NCBI RefSeq assembly: GCF_021513275.1
Contig: NZ_CP090978.1
Location: 5,499,247-5,563,246, forward strand
Reading direction: 5' to 3'
DNA: 64,000 nt
Source of the DNA: Paenibacillus hexagrammi
Lineage (GTDB): Bacteria; Bacillota; Bacilli; Paenibacillales; NBRC-103111
In this document: positions 18,106 through 26,273 of the stretch, one piece after another
Layout of the letters: the number at the start of each line of letters is the position of its first letter
Position numbering within the stretch: the first letter of the stretch is position 1
Notes under the pieces: model-generated
The model's database searches: none
Seen by the model: the letters and a program-made list of their open reading frames with translations, nothing else
Told to the model about the DNA's origin: nothing
Translations under genes and position numbers: made by a program

Positions 18106-18549
18106 ATGGTGTTCGTACGTATGAGGAGAATAATCGGAGATGTTACATCTACGGGGCGGCTGCTCGCTTGCACACTGCTGGCGGCTGCTGTGATGGCTGC
18201 CCTTACGGGGTGTGGAGGCAAGAATGGCGGCGCCGCGGCCTCGCCGGGGGCGGCAGGCACAGCAGGTACTTCGGCGGCTTCGCCTGCTGCTACGCAGACG
18301 GAAAGCAACCCCGCATTCGTGAAAGCTCAGGAGCTGTTCACCGTGAACAAGTGCATCAGCTGCCACGGGGTTGATCTCGAAGGCAAGGTTGGTCCGAAGA
18401 CCAACCTGCAGAAGGTCGGCGCCGCGATGAGCAAGGAGCAAATCGCGGCTCAGATCGCAAACGGCGGGGGCGGTATGCCCGCCTATAAAACAAAGCTGTC
18501 CGAGGATGAAATCGGACAGCTCACAGACTGGCTTAGTTCGAAGAAATAA
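18106..18549 (+). CDS. cccB: c-type cytochrome lipoprotein (cytochrome c551-like)
   Basis: Up to 147 residues; the start could also be the ATG at 18121. A lipoprotein signal ends in AALTGC (lipidated Cys), then a Gly/Ala/Ser/Thr-rich linker precedes a single cytochrome c domain. That domain has the haem site CISCH and a likely axial Met in GGMPAYKTKLSEDE. Bacillus CccA/CccB proteins of this type shuttle electrons to terminal oxidases at the outer face of the membrane. The size and lipid anchor favour CccB over CccA. A strong terminator follows. Confidence 0.85.
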   Translation: MVFVRMRRIIGDVTSTGRLLACTLLAAAVMAALTGCGGKNGGAAASPGAAGTAGTSAASPAATQTESNPAFVKAQELFTVNKCISCHGVDLEGKVGPKTNLQKVGAAMSKEQIAAQIANGGGGMPAYKTKLSEDEIGQLTDWLSSKK

Positions 18550-18563
18550 GCCTGTGGTTGATG

Positions 18564-18597
18564 TGCGGGGCCCGCTTGGCGGGGCCCCGTTTTTTTG
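18564..18597 (+). terminator. Terminator of the cytochrome c gene
   Basis: A very GC-rich CGGGGC.../GCCCCG hairpin (18566-18589) is followed by seven T residues. Confidence 0.85.
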
Positions 18598-18823
18598 TGT
18601 GTGCGGCGGCGGTGCTTGCCGGTGCAGTAGAGAAATCATGATTCTCTTCTATTCGACAAAGTATTCACAACTCATTCCCTATTTATAGCCCATACATAAA
18701 TTGGTATAACTTGTAACATAGGGAACGTTTCACCTAAGCACCTGCACAGCTTTCTATTAGATTGGTCTTAGGTGATATAAAGTTCTACTAAATCCGATTC
18801 TTAGTCCAGAAAGGAAGCAGCAT

Positions 18824-19390
18824 ATGAAAAAATTAGTTTCAGGAATATTGATAGGCATTATGATAATGGGATTTAGCCAATCTGTATTTGCTTCCTCGAG
18901 TATTCTTATCGAAGTATACCAATCCATCAAAAGGATAGTTGTGAACACTGACGATCTAAATCTTCCTTCAGACACACCAGCATTTATCTATAACGGCAGT
19001 ACTTATGTGCCACTACGCTCTCTTGCTGAGTATTTAGGATATACCGTTAGTTGGGATGCATCTAAGCAAACGGTTAAAATCTATCAAGATTGTGGATCTG
19101 AGGATATAAATAACATCAGGAAGCTATGTATTAGGGGAACTGAGGTGCAACTTCCGAATGATGTAATCGTCGATGGAATACTGGTCAACAGCGATTTTGG
19201 GTATATATCCAATTATTTGCCTGCGATTATTTTGAAACGAAATCATTCAAGTGTTGCTATTAATACCTCAATGGGACTTGTAATAAATCGAGTTATTCAG
19301 AAGGGCGAAGAAGATTCATTTGATTTTCTAGATCCATACATTATTGGTGATTTAGTTGAAAATAAGAAAATCTCGCCGAAAAAGCCTTGA
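18824..19390 (+). CDS. Secreted protein with copper amine oxidase-type stalk domain
   Basis: 188 residues. A signal peptide (about 1-24, ending VFA-SS) precedes a Cu_amine_oxidN1-like domain with INGSTYVPL-type residues: IYNGSTYVPLRSLAEYLGYT and VSWDASKQTVKI. This 'stalk' domain is abundant in Paenibacillus exported proteins and is not an oxidase itself. The C-terminal half (about 95-188) is unrecognised. The ribosome binding site is AAGGAAG. The gene is distinctly AT-rich compared with its neighbours. Confidence 0.75.
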   Translation: MKKLVSGILIGIMIMGFSQSVFASSSILIEVYQSIKRIVVNTDDLNLPSDTPAFIYNGSTYVPLRSLAEYLGYTVSWDASKQTVKIYQDCGSEDINNIRKLCIRGTEVQLPNDVIVDGILVNSDFGYISNYLPAIILKRNHSSVAINTSMGLVINRVIQKGEEDSFDFLDPYIIGDLVENKKISPKKP

Positions 19391-19449
19391 AGGTTTCGCC
19401 CTAGAATTCTACCACGCATGATTCGTGAACCTGAATTATGTTATCAATG

Positions 19450-19482
19450 ATCACGAATGCACACTATTTCGTGGATTTTTCT
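19450..19482 (+). terminator. Probable terminator after the stalk-domain gene
   Basis: CACGAA/TTCGTG stem (19452-19473) followed by GATTTTT. A second possible hairpin using the same CACGAAT lies just upstream. Confidence 0.4.
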
Positions 19483-19561
19483 GATAAACGATCAAGCTTG
19501 AAGAGCGTTGCTGACCGACAGACAGTTCGTCCCTACATTTCAATTCATGGCCTCAGCTGCT

Positions 19562-19954
19562 TCACAGTTCCGCCTGCTCAATCACCGCATAAGCCGCAGC
19601 CATCGTATCCGTATGCGTGATGCTGAGATGGATCCGCGGGCTGCCGCTTATGCCGGCCCGCTCCAACGCAGCGGGCGCAACGGAGCAAACCGGCTTGCCC
19701 AACGCATCCGGCAGCACCTCTACATCCTGAAAGCCGACCTGCTTACCGATGCCGCAGCCGATGGCTTTCACAATCGCCTCTTTGGCAGCGAATCGCCCTG
19801 CCGCGAATTCCGCCAGCCTGCCCTGACGGTGGCGCGCAAGCTCCAGCTCGCCGGGTGTCAAGATTCTCTGCAAAAAGCGGTCCGCCGTACTGCTGTCGAG
19901 TATATGCTTGAGTCTGGATATTTCAACTAGGTCCATTCCTACTCCAATAATCAT
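19562..19954 (-). CDS. acpS: Holo-[acyl-carrier-protein] synthase
   Basis: 130 residues from the ATG at 19954, after GGGGGA. GVGMDLVEISRL carries the Mg-binding Asp, and GRFAAKEAIVKAIG the catalytic Glu and Lys. SITHTDTMAAAYAV is the C-terminal signature. The enzyme transfers 4'-phosphopantetheine from CoA to apo-ACP for fatty acid synthesis. In Bacilli acpS often precedes alr; no alr is present here. Confidence 0.93.
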   Translation of the reverse strand: MIIGVGMDLVEISRLKHILDSSTADRFLQRILTPGELELARHRQGRLAEFAAGRFAAKEAIVKAIGCGIGKQVGFQDVEVLPDALGKPVCSVAPAALERAGISGSPRIHLSITHTDTMAAAYAVIEQAEL

Positions 19955-20151
19955 GAAATCCCCCATGCCGAATTGGTGTTATTTTGCGTTCAATGTACCC
20001 GATTCCTGATGGTTGGTCAAGGCCTGCTATCGAAAGAAAATAAAGTCTTAGACTAACTGGCAGCATAGCACGCAGTCAGGGACCGACCCTTTTTCTGTAT
20101 GTAAAATCGGTTATTGGTAACTATAAGGAAAAATTTGTTCGGAGGGTAGAT

Positions 20152-20595
20152 ATGAAAAATGCTATTTTACTGATTTTATTGTTATGTATTTTTTTAATAA
20201 CTCAAACAGTAAGCGCAAAGATGTCAATTATCCCACCGCAAGATATGTTAAATTGTTCAGATTATATTGTTGTTGGCAAGGTATTGGAGCAAATTTCTGT
20301 TGTTAAAAATCGCGCTATATACAAGAAAATAACATTGTCAGTAGAAGATGTGCTAAAAGGTCAACTTGAACAAAAAGAAATTGTTTTAAAGCGAGATGTA
20401 CATTTTCATCCTGGAGAAGTACCTTATGATTTTCCGAGTCGAGGAACAACGGTTATGCTTTTATTAAGAAATAATACTGATGGGTTATCACTTACATATC
20501 AGAACAGTATTTGCACAATCCAGAAAGATAGGATTTCTCTATATGACGGTATTGGCTTTGATGATTGGTCAGCAAATGAATACGAGGAAACATAG
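20152..20595 (+). CDS. Hypothetical secreted protein
   Basis: 147 residues with GGAGGGT before the ATG. A signal peptide (about 1-23, ending VSA-K) is followed by a beta-rich domain with CSDYIVVGKVLEQI and the pattern VEDVLKGQ...KEIVLKRDV. Such a pattern appears in small exported proteins of Bacilli; I do not recognise a named family. The gene is AT-rich relative to the uxu region, like the stalk-domain gene, which suggests a different origin. Confidence 0.6.
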   Translation: MKNAILLILLLCIFLITQTVSAKMSIIPPQDMLNCSDYIVVGKVLEQISVVKNRAIYKKITLSVEDVLKGQLEQKEIVLKRDVHFHPGEVPYDFPSRGTTVMLLLRNNTDGLSLTYQNSICTIQKDRISLYDGIGFDDWSANEYEET

Positions 20596-20707
20596 GGCAG
20601 ATTACGCTGGATTGGTATGTTATAATTTGGTACAAGGTCCGATATATAGCCTGTTATGAATGTAATATGCACACTAAGATTAATCCCTTTTGAGGTGTTG
20701 ACCAAAA

Positions 20708-21124
20708 ATGAACAGACGCCTACTTCAAATCGCTACAGCAGTCCTGGCTTGCGTGCCCACTGTCACTGGCCTATTGGCCATGACTGGCCTAGATGATCCG
20801 CTTTATCACGCGCTGCAATTACCGCGGGACGCCACCCTCGACAGCAACCTGCGATTCTACGCCGGGGTCTGGCTTGGACTAGGTGCAGCTGCCTTCTGGC
20901 TACTTCCGCGAATCGAACGCGAGACAGTGTTATTTCGCTTCCTATGGCTAATGATTTTCATCGGAGGTATTGGGCGTCTATTGTCACTGGTGCTGGCTGG
21001 TATGCCGCTCCCTCCCTATATTGGCTTTACTATTCTAGAAGTAATAGGAGCGCCTCTGTTCATTTGGTGGCAGTCACGAGTAGCCCAGGCCGCAATGAGA
21101 AAGTTGAACAGAATCGAGCATTAA
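20708..21124 (+). CDS. DUF4345 family membrane protein
   Basis: 138 residues with GAGGTG upstream. Four transmembrane segments (about 5-24, 48-66, 76-97 and 101-119) and the conserved block NLRFYAGVWLGLGAAAFWLL with PRIERETVLFR are typical of DUF4345. Function is unknown. It stands alone; the next 296 bases (21125-21420) hold only the uxuB terminator. Confidence 0.75.
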   Translation: MNRRLLQIATAVLACVPTVTGLLAMTGLDDPLYHALQLPRDATLDSNLRFYAGVWLGLGAAAFWLLPRIERETVLFRFLWLMIFIGGIGRLLSLVLAGMPLPPYIGFTILEVIGAPLFIWWQSRVAQAAMRKLNRIEH

Positions 21125-21369
21125 GCTAAGTGGAGTTCAATGGAACAGCGAAAGGCTAGCACTTTATTTTTCGTCCTTAACTGTCGCTGATCCATACTCT
21201 TAGGTCAGTCTAAAACTTTATTTTCTGCTGACACCTACGGCGTTCTCCGATCTGGCATTGAGAAACATTAATTTCATGTAGAAGTTACATGGATTATTTC
21301 ATTTATTGAAGAACTACTAGGAACTGATTACAACGAACGTGATCTAACTGTCCCTTCTGGCTCAATTTA

Positions 21370-21405
21370 ACGAATAAATCCCCCTTCCCAAATGGGAATG
21401 AGGGA
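21370..21405 (-). terminator. Probable terminator of the uxu operon
   Basis: TCCCCCTTCCCA-AAT-GGGAATGAGGGA stem-loop (about 21377-21403). On the minus strand TTTATT follows. The T tract is short. Confidence 0.5.
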
Positions 21406-21420
21406 CTTTCAATAAACAAT

Positions 21421-22269
21421 CTATACCCCTGCGTAGGCCATGAAGCCGCCGTCCACCGGAACTGTAATACCCGTTACAAACCCTGCCGTGCTGTCATCGA
21501 CCAGCCACAAAAGTGTGCCCAGCAAATCCTCGGGTTTGCCGAATCTGCGCATCGGCGTGTGCGTAATGATTTTATGCGATCTCTCCGTCAGCGAGCCGTC
21601 TTCATGCGTCAACAGCTTGCGGTTCTGCTCTGTAAGGAAAAATCCCGGCGCGATTGCGTTCACACGAATGCCGACATCGGCCATATGGACCGCCATCCAC
21701 TGCGTGAAGTTGTTGATGGCCGCTTTTGCTGCGCTGTAAGCAGGTACTTTGGTCATCGGGCTAGGCGCGCTCATGGAAGACATGTTGATCACCACTGCTC
21801 CCGGCTTGTTGATCATTTGCTTGGCAAAAACCTGTGTCGGGATCAACGTCCCCAGGAAGTTCAGATTAAAAACGAAACCGAACCCTTCTTCACTCAAATC
21901 AAAGAACGTTGTGATTTCGGAATTTAGCAAATCCTCCGGCTTGAACGTCTCGTTCGTCGTGCTGCCCTTCGGGTGGTTGCCCCCTGCTCCGTTGATCAAG
22001 ATATCACATTCGCCGAGCTTCTCCGTGATCACAGCCGCAGCCTGCTTTACGCTATCCGCACTTAATACATCGCAAGCAACCGCAATCGCTTCTCCTCCCG
22101 CTTGGCGGATTTCCTCAGCAACCTGCTCGCCTTTCTCGACGGTCCGGTTCAAAATCGCTACCTTCACACCGTGACGTCCCAGCTCCTTCGCCATCGCCGC
22201 ACAGAGTACCCCGCTTCCGCCCGTAACGACGGCTACTTTGCCCTTCAAATTATCATGTATTGGTATCAT
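21421..22269 (-). CDS. uxuB: D-mannonate oxidoreductase (fructuronate reductase), SDR type
   Basis: 282 residues, short-chain dehydrogenase fold. The NAD site is [18 protein letters not shown], the structural motif INGAGG, and the catalytic Tyr-Lys sits in [14 protein letters not shown], with a Ser in [10 protein letters not shown]. Context assigns the substrate: it starts three bases after uxuA, as in the Bacillus hexuronate cluster where the SDR (YjmF) reduces D-fructuronate to D-mannonate. The long insert ([14 protein letters not shown]) is typical of this SDR subgroup. Confidence 0.88.
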   Translation of the reverse strand: MIPIHDNLKGKVAVVTGGSGVLCAAMAKELGRHGVKVAILNRTVEKGEQVAEEIRQAGGEAIAVACDVLSADSVKQAAAVITEKLGECDILINGAGGNHPKGSTTNETFKPEDLLNSEITTFFDLSEEGFGFVFNLNFLGTLIPTQVFAKQMINKPGAVVINMSSMSAPSPMTKVPAYSAAKAAINNFTQWMAVHMADVGIRVNAIAPGFFLTEQNRKLLTHEDGSLTERSHKIITHTPMRRFGKPEDLLGTLLWLVDDSTAGFVTGITVPVDGGFMAYAGV

Positions 22270-22272
22270 CGC

Positions 22273-23346
22273 TTAATTCCCCCGTTTTTTGGCTTGTTCT
22301 AATGAATCCCAAATGCCCCATAAGTACATAATGCCTAAAGCTCTGTCATACAAACCATAACCAGGTCTGCATTGTTCATTCCAGATATGACGGCCATGGT
22401 CCGGTCTTGCATAACCGGTGAAGCCGCTCTCGTGGTAGGCTTTTACGATCTCAACAATATCGACAGTTCCGTCGCAGGCGCGATGCGAGGTTTCGATGAA
22501 ATCCCCGTTGTCATAGACACGGATGTTTCGTATATGCGCAAATGGAATACGGTCAGCGAACTCTCGGACCATGGAAGGGATATCGTTCTTCGGATTCGCT
22601 CCCAAGGAACCGCTGCACAGTGTAATCCCGTTGGACGGACTATCTACGAGCTTCAGCAGCTTTCGGAAATTGTCCTGGCTCGTCATGAGCCTCGGCAGCC
22701 CAAAGATGGACCAAGGCGGATCGTCCGGATGGATGGCCATTCGAATATCATGCTGCTCCGCTACCGGAATAACACGCTCGAGGAAATACTGAAGATTGTT
22801 CCACAGATCGTCCTCGCTCACATTTTTGTATGCCTCAAACAGCGGAGACAGCTTCTTTAGACGCTCCGGCTCCCAACCCGGCATTGTGAAATCGGGCGTA
22901 TCTGCGATTTTGCGAACCAGCTCCTCGGGGTCCATCTGATCGACTTTCGCTTTCTCATAAAAGAGCGCCGTCGAGCCGTCTTCCAGCTCTTTAAACAAGT
23001 CCGTGCGAATCCAGTCAAAGACCGGCATAAAGTTATAGCAGATCGTCTTAACCCCTACGGACGCTAGCTTCTCGATTGTTTTCTTATAATTCTCGATATA
23101 TAGGTCCCGTGTCGGGAGCCCCAGCTTGATGTCCTCATGAACGTTAACGCTCTCCACGACCTCCAGATGCAGTCCGTACTGGTCGGCAAGCTGCTTGTAG
23201 GCCATGATTTTGTCCATCGGCCATTCTTCACCCGCAGGCACATCGTGCAGCGCCCATACAATTCCTTCCACGCCGGGGATCTGCTTGATCTGCTGCAGCG
23301 ATACCGTATCGTTGCCTTCCCCGTACCATCTGAACACCATTTTCAT
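22273..23346 (-). CDS. uxuA: Mannonate dehydratase
   Basis: 357 residues from the ATG at 23346, after CGGAGGAATC. It opens with MKMVFRWYGEGNDTVSL, the N-terminal signature of UxuA. Further conserved blocks include HPDDPPWSIFGLPRLM, LCSGSLGANPKND, FAHIRNIR and YARPDHGRHIW. The enzyme dehydrates D-mannonate to 2-keto-3-deoxygluconate, which then enters central metabolism. No kdgK or kdgA is in the window, so the remaining steps must lie elsewhere. Confidence 0.95.
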   Translation of the reverse strand: MKMVFRWYGEGNDTVSLQQIKQIPGVEGIVWALHDVPAGEEWPMDKIMAYKQLADQYGLHLEVVESVNVHEDIKLGLPTRDLYIENYKKTIEKLASVGVKTICYNFMPVFDWIRTDLFKELEDGSTALFYEKAKVDQMDPEELVRKIADTPDFTMPGWEPERLKKLSPLFEAYKNVSEDDLWNNLQYFLERVIPVAEQHDIRMAIHPDDPPWSIFGLPRLMTSQDNFRKLLKLVDSPSNGITLCSGSLGANPKNDIPSMVREFADRIPFAHIRNIRVYDNGDFIETSHRACDGTVDIVEIVKAYHESGFTGYARPDHGRHIWNEQCRPGYGLYDRALGIMYLWGIWDSLEQAKKRGN

Positions 23347-23372
23347 CGTCTGATTCCTCCGAATATATCGAT

Positions 23373-24077
23373 TCAATCCGTAAAAAAGTGTGGAAACATC
23401 TGCCTTAACGCAGGCATCTCGTTATCCAGTTTGCCGATATGCCGCTCCAGCCTTGAGCCTGCCAGCGCCTCATCTCCCTGATCGATGGCTGCGATCAGAT
23501 CCTTGTGCTCTTGAATGACCTGATCCAGGTAGTGGAACTCCTTCAGTGCCAAATACCGCAGACGATTCAGATGTCCGCGCATGTGATTGATGACCTGCAT
23601 TAAGGTCACGTTGCCTGTCACTTCCATGATCGTGCGGTGAAAGGCCTCATCGTGCTGCAGGAACAGCTCTATATCTCCCGCTGCCCCGGCCTCCTGCTGA
23701 CCAGCGAGGAGCTGGTCGAGCTTCGCGCGCTCGGCTTGCCGATCCTGCAGCCCCCACATTCTTGCCGCCAACTTGAAGGCGCCAAGCTCCAAATGCTCGC
23801 GAATAAACCGGGCTTCGTTCACCTTCCGCTCCGAGATAGGCGATATTCGCGTCCCTCTTTGCGGAAGCACCTCTAGCAGCTGCTCGCTTACCAGGAGCCG
23901 GATGGCTTCCCGGATCGGCGTACGGCTAACATGCAGCGTCTCCGAAAGCTCATTCTCGTAGATCATACTACCGGGCTCTAGTCGCAGGGAGACAATGCTT
24001 TCCCGAATTGTTTCGTAAACCTGATCGCCAAGCGATTTCCGCTGAAGCTGCGGTGGCAATGGTGATAGGTTAGGCAT
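23373..24077 (-). CDS. GntR-family (FCD) regulator of the uxu operon
   Basis: 234 residues from the ATG at 24077, after GAGGTG. The winged helix is VYETIRESIVSLRLEPGSMI and HVSRTPIREAIRLL. The all-helical FCD effector domain (about 90-225) contains the metal/ligand residues FLQHDEAFHRTIME and the HMRGHLNRLR and QEHKDLIAAI blocks. It is the first gene of gntR-uxuA-uxuB, and two palindromic operators cover its promoter, so autoregulation with a hexuronate intermediate as inducer is the likely scheme. Confidence 0.88.
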   Translation of the reverse strand: MPNLSPLPPQLQRKSLGDQVYETIRESIVSLRLEPGSMIYENELSETLHVSRTPIREAIRLLVSEQLLEVLPQRGTRISPISERKVNEARFIREHLELGAFKLAARMWGLQDRQAERAKLDQLLAGQQEAGAAGDIELFLQHDEAFHRTIMEVTGNVTLMQVINHMRGHLNRLRYLALKEFHYLDQVIQEHKDLIAAIDQGDEALAGSRLERHIGKLDNEMPALRQMFPHFFTD

Positions 24078-24105
24078 GGCAATCACCTCGATGTATTTTG
24101 TTACA

Positions 24106-24138
24106 ACAAGTATACTTGTGTTCTTGTATACAAGTCAA
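24106..24138 (-). promoter_or_regulatory. uxu promoter covered by two GntR palindromes
   Basis: Minus strand: TTGACT (24138-24133), 18 bp, TATACT (24114-24109). Two perfect palindromes lie on it: ACAAGTATACTTGT (24106-24119), which contains the -10, and CTTGTATACAAG (24123-24134), which overlaps the -35. They are 16 bp apart centre to centre and share the TTGTATACAA-type core used by FCD-class GntR proteins. Confidence 0.8.
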
Positions 24139-24147
24139 TTGGGTTGA

Positions 24148-24174
24148 ATAAGAGCCCTGACTAGTCAGGACTCG
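24148..24174 (-). terminator. Possible terminator after the small membrane protein genes
   Basis: GAG(T)CCTGA-CTAG-TCAGG(G)CTC hairpin, followed on the minus strand by TTATTC. It separates the small genes from the uxu promoter. The T tract is weak. Confidence 0.35.
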
Positions 24175-24200
24175 CAAGCGTTTTTTATCGAATGATTCCG

Positions 24201-24372
24201 TCATCCATTCAACTTCTTCTTTATACTAGAAATAGACAACACCAGTCCTGTTATAAATAAGACGACGCCAAGGGGCACAGTCACATTGGTAATCGCCCAA
24301 AAAAAAGAAGGTACAAACCAAATACTGAGATAGCCAAGCCGCAAATAATAAAACAATTCCTAATATAAACAT
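24201..24372 (-). CDS. Small hydrophobic protein, hidden by a homopolymer frameshift
   Basis: ATG at 24372 with a strong AAGGAGG. As read, the frame (FILGIVLLFAAWLSQYLV) stops after 48 codons in an implausible Cys/Arg-rich tail. Deleting one base from the A8 run at 24299-24306 gives a 56-residue protein. Its second hydrophobic helix is PLGVVLFITGLVLSI and it has a basic end IKKKLNG. The product is a two-helix membrane protein of unknown function, 35 bases downstream of another small membrane protein gene. Confidence 0.55.
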
Positions 24373-24407
24373 GACTTCCTCCTTGAATTCAGGAATCAGG
24401 TTGAGGC

Positions 24408-24638
24408 CTATTTGGACTGTGTCCGACTATAAATCATGTATCCAATTCCTATAACCATGATAAGAAATCCAATAAATCCGATAGCTCCAATTATCATGAA
24501 CAGTGAAAAAGAAGTTTGAGGAGGAAATCCTTTTTCGATACTTGTCATATTCTGTACCTGAATAACTACACATGCAATCATACTCAATATCCATACCACT
24601 CCACCAACAATTGCGATAGGTAACTTTGCTCTTTTCAT
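24408..24638 (-). CDS. Small two-helix membrane protein
   Basis: 76 residues from the ATG at 24638, after TTGGAGGT. Two transmembrane helices (about 5-27 and 44-69) are joined by a short extracytoplasmic loop with FPPQTSF, and the C terminus is basic. I recognise no family. It forms a likely two-gene unit with the small protein downstream. Confidence 0.6.
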   Translation of the reverse strand: MKRAKLPIAIVGGVVWILSMIACVVIQVQNMTSIEKGFPPQTSFSLFMIIGAIGFIGFLIMVIGIGYMIYSRTQSK

Positions 24639-24893
24639 GTCGGAGACCTCCAATTCTTTCAGATCAACCACTATTTTACATTTAATACTTAAATATGTTA
24701 ATCCCTAACTTAACTTTTCAGTTGGAGATTCAACGTCAACATTCACAGAACGTATGTTAGAAAGCCTGTCTCTGTACGCTTCAATAATTCACTCCTTACC
24801 TGCAGGTGAGTAAGTAACAGCATTTTCAGCTCTTATGCCTCTTCTCTGCAGCAGGTATAATGAACCTAGTCCAACGTTAGGAGGCTGATAGTT

Positions 24894-25871
24894 ATGAAGG
24901 TAATGCCGATACAAAAACGAGAAATTTCCGACAGCCGCATCGTCTTCGGATGCATGGGGCTTGGTGGAGATTGGAACTACGACCCTTACACGCACGAACA
25001 GGTAACAATCGCAGAGAAGGCAATTGAGGCTGCGCTGGAAACCGGCATCACCATGTTCGATCATGCAGATATTTATAAAATGGGAAAAGCCGAGGCTGTG
25101 TTCGGTGAGGTTATGAAAACGAAGCCGGGACTTCGCGAGCAGATTGTACTTCAGTCCAAATGCGGGATCCGCTTCACCGACGGCGTACTGCCGCAGCGGT
25201 ATGATTTCTCCAAGAGCCATATTCTAAGCTCGGTTGACGGCATTCTGCAGCGGCTTGGAACCGATTACTTGGACGTGCTGCTGCTGCACCGTCCGGATCC
25301 GCTGATGGAGCCTGATGAAATTGCAGAAGCGTTTCAGCAGTTGAAGGCCTCCGGCAAGGTTCGCCACTTCGGCGTATCGAATATGACAGCCGCTCAAATG
25401 CGCTACCTGCAAAAATCCATCGAGCAGCCGCTCGTTGTCAATCAACTGGAGCTTCACCTCAGCAGGCTGGACTGGCTGGATCAAGGGATTCTCGTGAACC
25501 GCGCCGAAGGATCCTCTCTCAACTTCGATGACGGCATTCTGCAGCACTGCCTGATGGAAGACATCCAGCTGCAAGCATGGGGACCGCTGTCGCAGGGACG
25601 CTTTACGGGCAAAAGCCTCGAAGGGGCCTCCGAGCCGGTGAAAGCAACGACCGCGCTCATCGCGAAGATGGCGCAGGAGCGCGAAACGACGCCCGAGGCG
25701 ATTCTCCTCGGTTGGCTAATGAAGCATCCTGCGAAGATTCAACCGGTCATCGGCACATCTTCCGCTGAACGTGTGAAGGCCTGCAAGGATGCGGTTCGCC
25801 AAGCGGAGCTGATGAGCCGCGAAGATTGGTATGCGCTTTATACAAGCGCACGTGGCGTGCGGGTGCCTTAA
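24894..25871 (+). CDS. Aldo/keto reductase
   Basis: 325 residues with TTAGGAGG upstream. It is an AKR TIM barrel: FDHADIYKMGKAEAVFGEV (catalytic Asp and Tyr), IVLQSKCGIRF (Lys), LLLHRPDPL (His), and the C-terminal NADPH-site region AKIQPVIGTSSAERV. It most resembles the YdhF-like oxidoreductases. The substrate is not predictable. The gene is divergent from the small membrane protein genes; a perfect ACCTGCAGGT palindrome (24798-24806 region) lies 90 bases upstream. Confidence 0.85.
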   Translation: MKVMPIQKREISDSRIVFGCMGLGGDWNYDPYTHEQVTIAEKAIEAALETGITMFDHADIYKMGKAEAVFGEVMKTKPGLREQIVLQSKCGIRFTDGVLPQRYDFSKSHILSSVDGILQRLGTDYLDVLLLHRPDPLMEPDEIAEAFQQLKASGKVRHFGVSNMTAAQMRYLQKSIEQPLVVNQLELHLSRLDWLDQGILVNRAEGSSLNFDDGILQHCLMEDIQLQAWGPLSQGRFTGKSLEGASEPVKATTALIAKMAQERETTPEAILLGWLMKHPAKIQPVIGTSSAERVKACKDAVRQAELMSREDWYALYTSARGVRVP

Positions 25872-26273
25872 TATTTTTGTAATTTGCAGGAGCCTCCGGT
25901 TGATCTGGGGGCTCCTATTGGTATCATTTTAGTTGATTCAAAGGCTTATGCTTGCCTCATCTACGTTGGCCCAGGGACTTATACCCTTGTCATATCGGTT
26001 GATTCAGATACCTACATATGTTTCATCTCGGTTGATTCAGATACTTACATATGTTTCATCTCGGTTGATCCAGATACTCACATATGTTTCATCTCGATTG
26101 ATCCGTGGGCTTTGACAAGCATCATCGAATTAAATGAATTCCTTCAAAGCGAACACCTCTCAAGAAGTCAATATTGTTCGGTAACGGTAAAGAAAACAGC
26201 ATCCAATTTTATCCATTATTTGCTATGCTCATAAATGTAAGCGCTTTAAAACAAATTTTGAAGGAGGAATGAA
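25872..26273 (+). repeat. Intergenic region with 33-bp tandem repeats
   Basis: Three near-identical 33-bp units occupy 25997-26029, 26030-26062 and 26063-26095 (GGTTGATTCAGATAC then CTACATATGTTTCATCTC), with degenerate copies on both sides (about 25931-26115). A frame through them would encode 11-residue repeats, but it starts inside a GC-rich hairpin (25887-25917) and has no ribosome binding site. I therefore treat the array as non-coding. The hairpin may terminate the aldo/keto reductase gene. Confidence 0.7.
26221..26249 (+). promoter_or_regulatory. Promoter and cre-like site of the GH5 gene
   Basis: An extended -10 TGCTATGCT (26221-26229) is followed at the predicted start by TGTAAGCGCTTTAA (26236-26249), one mismatch from the cre consensus. 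The position is right for CcpA repression by blocking transcription of a carbohydrate-degrading gene. Confidence 0.5.

Noticed and set aside
24798..24806. ACCTGCAGGT palindrome upstream of the aldo/keto reductase gene as an operator
   Set aside because: It is only 10 bp, occurs once, and does not overlap a convincing promoter; chance is a sufficient explanation.
25884..26234. A 116-residue repeat protein (SVDSDTYICFI units)
   Set aside because: No ribosome binding site, the start lies inside a GC-rich hairpin, and the repeats are better seen as a DNA-level tandem array.
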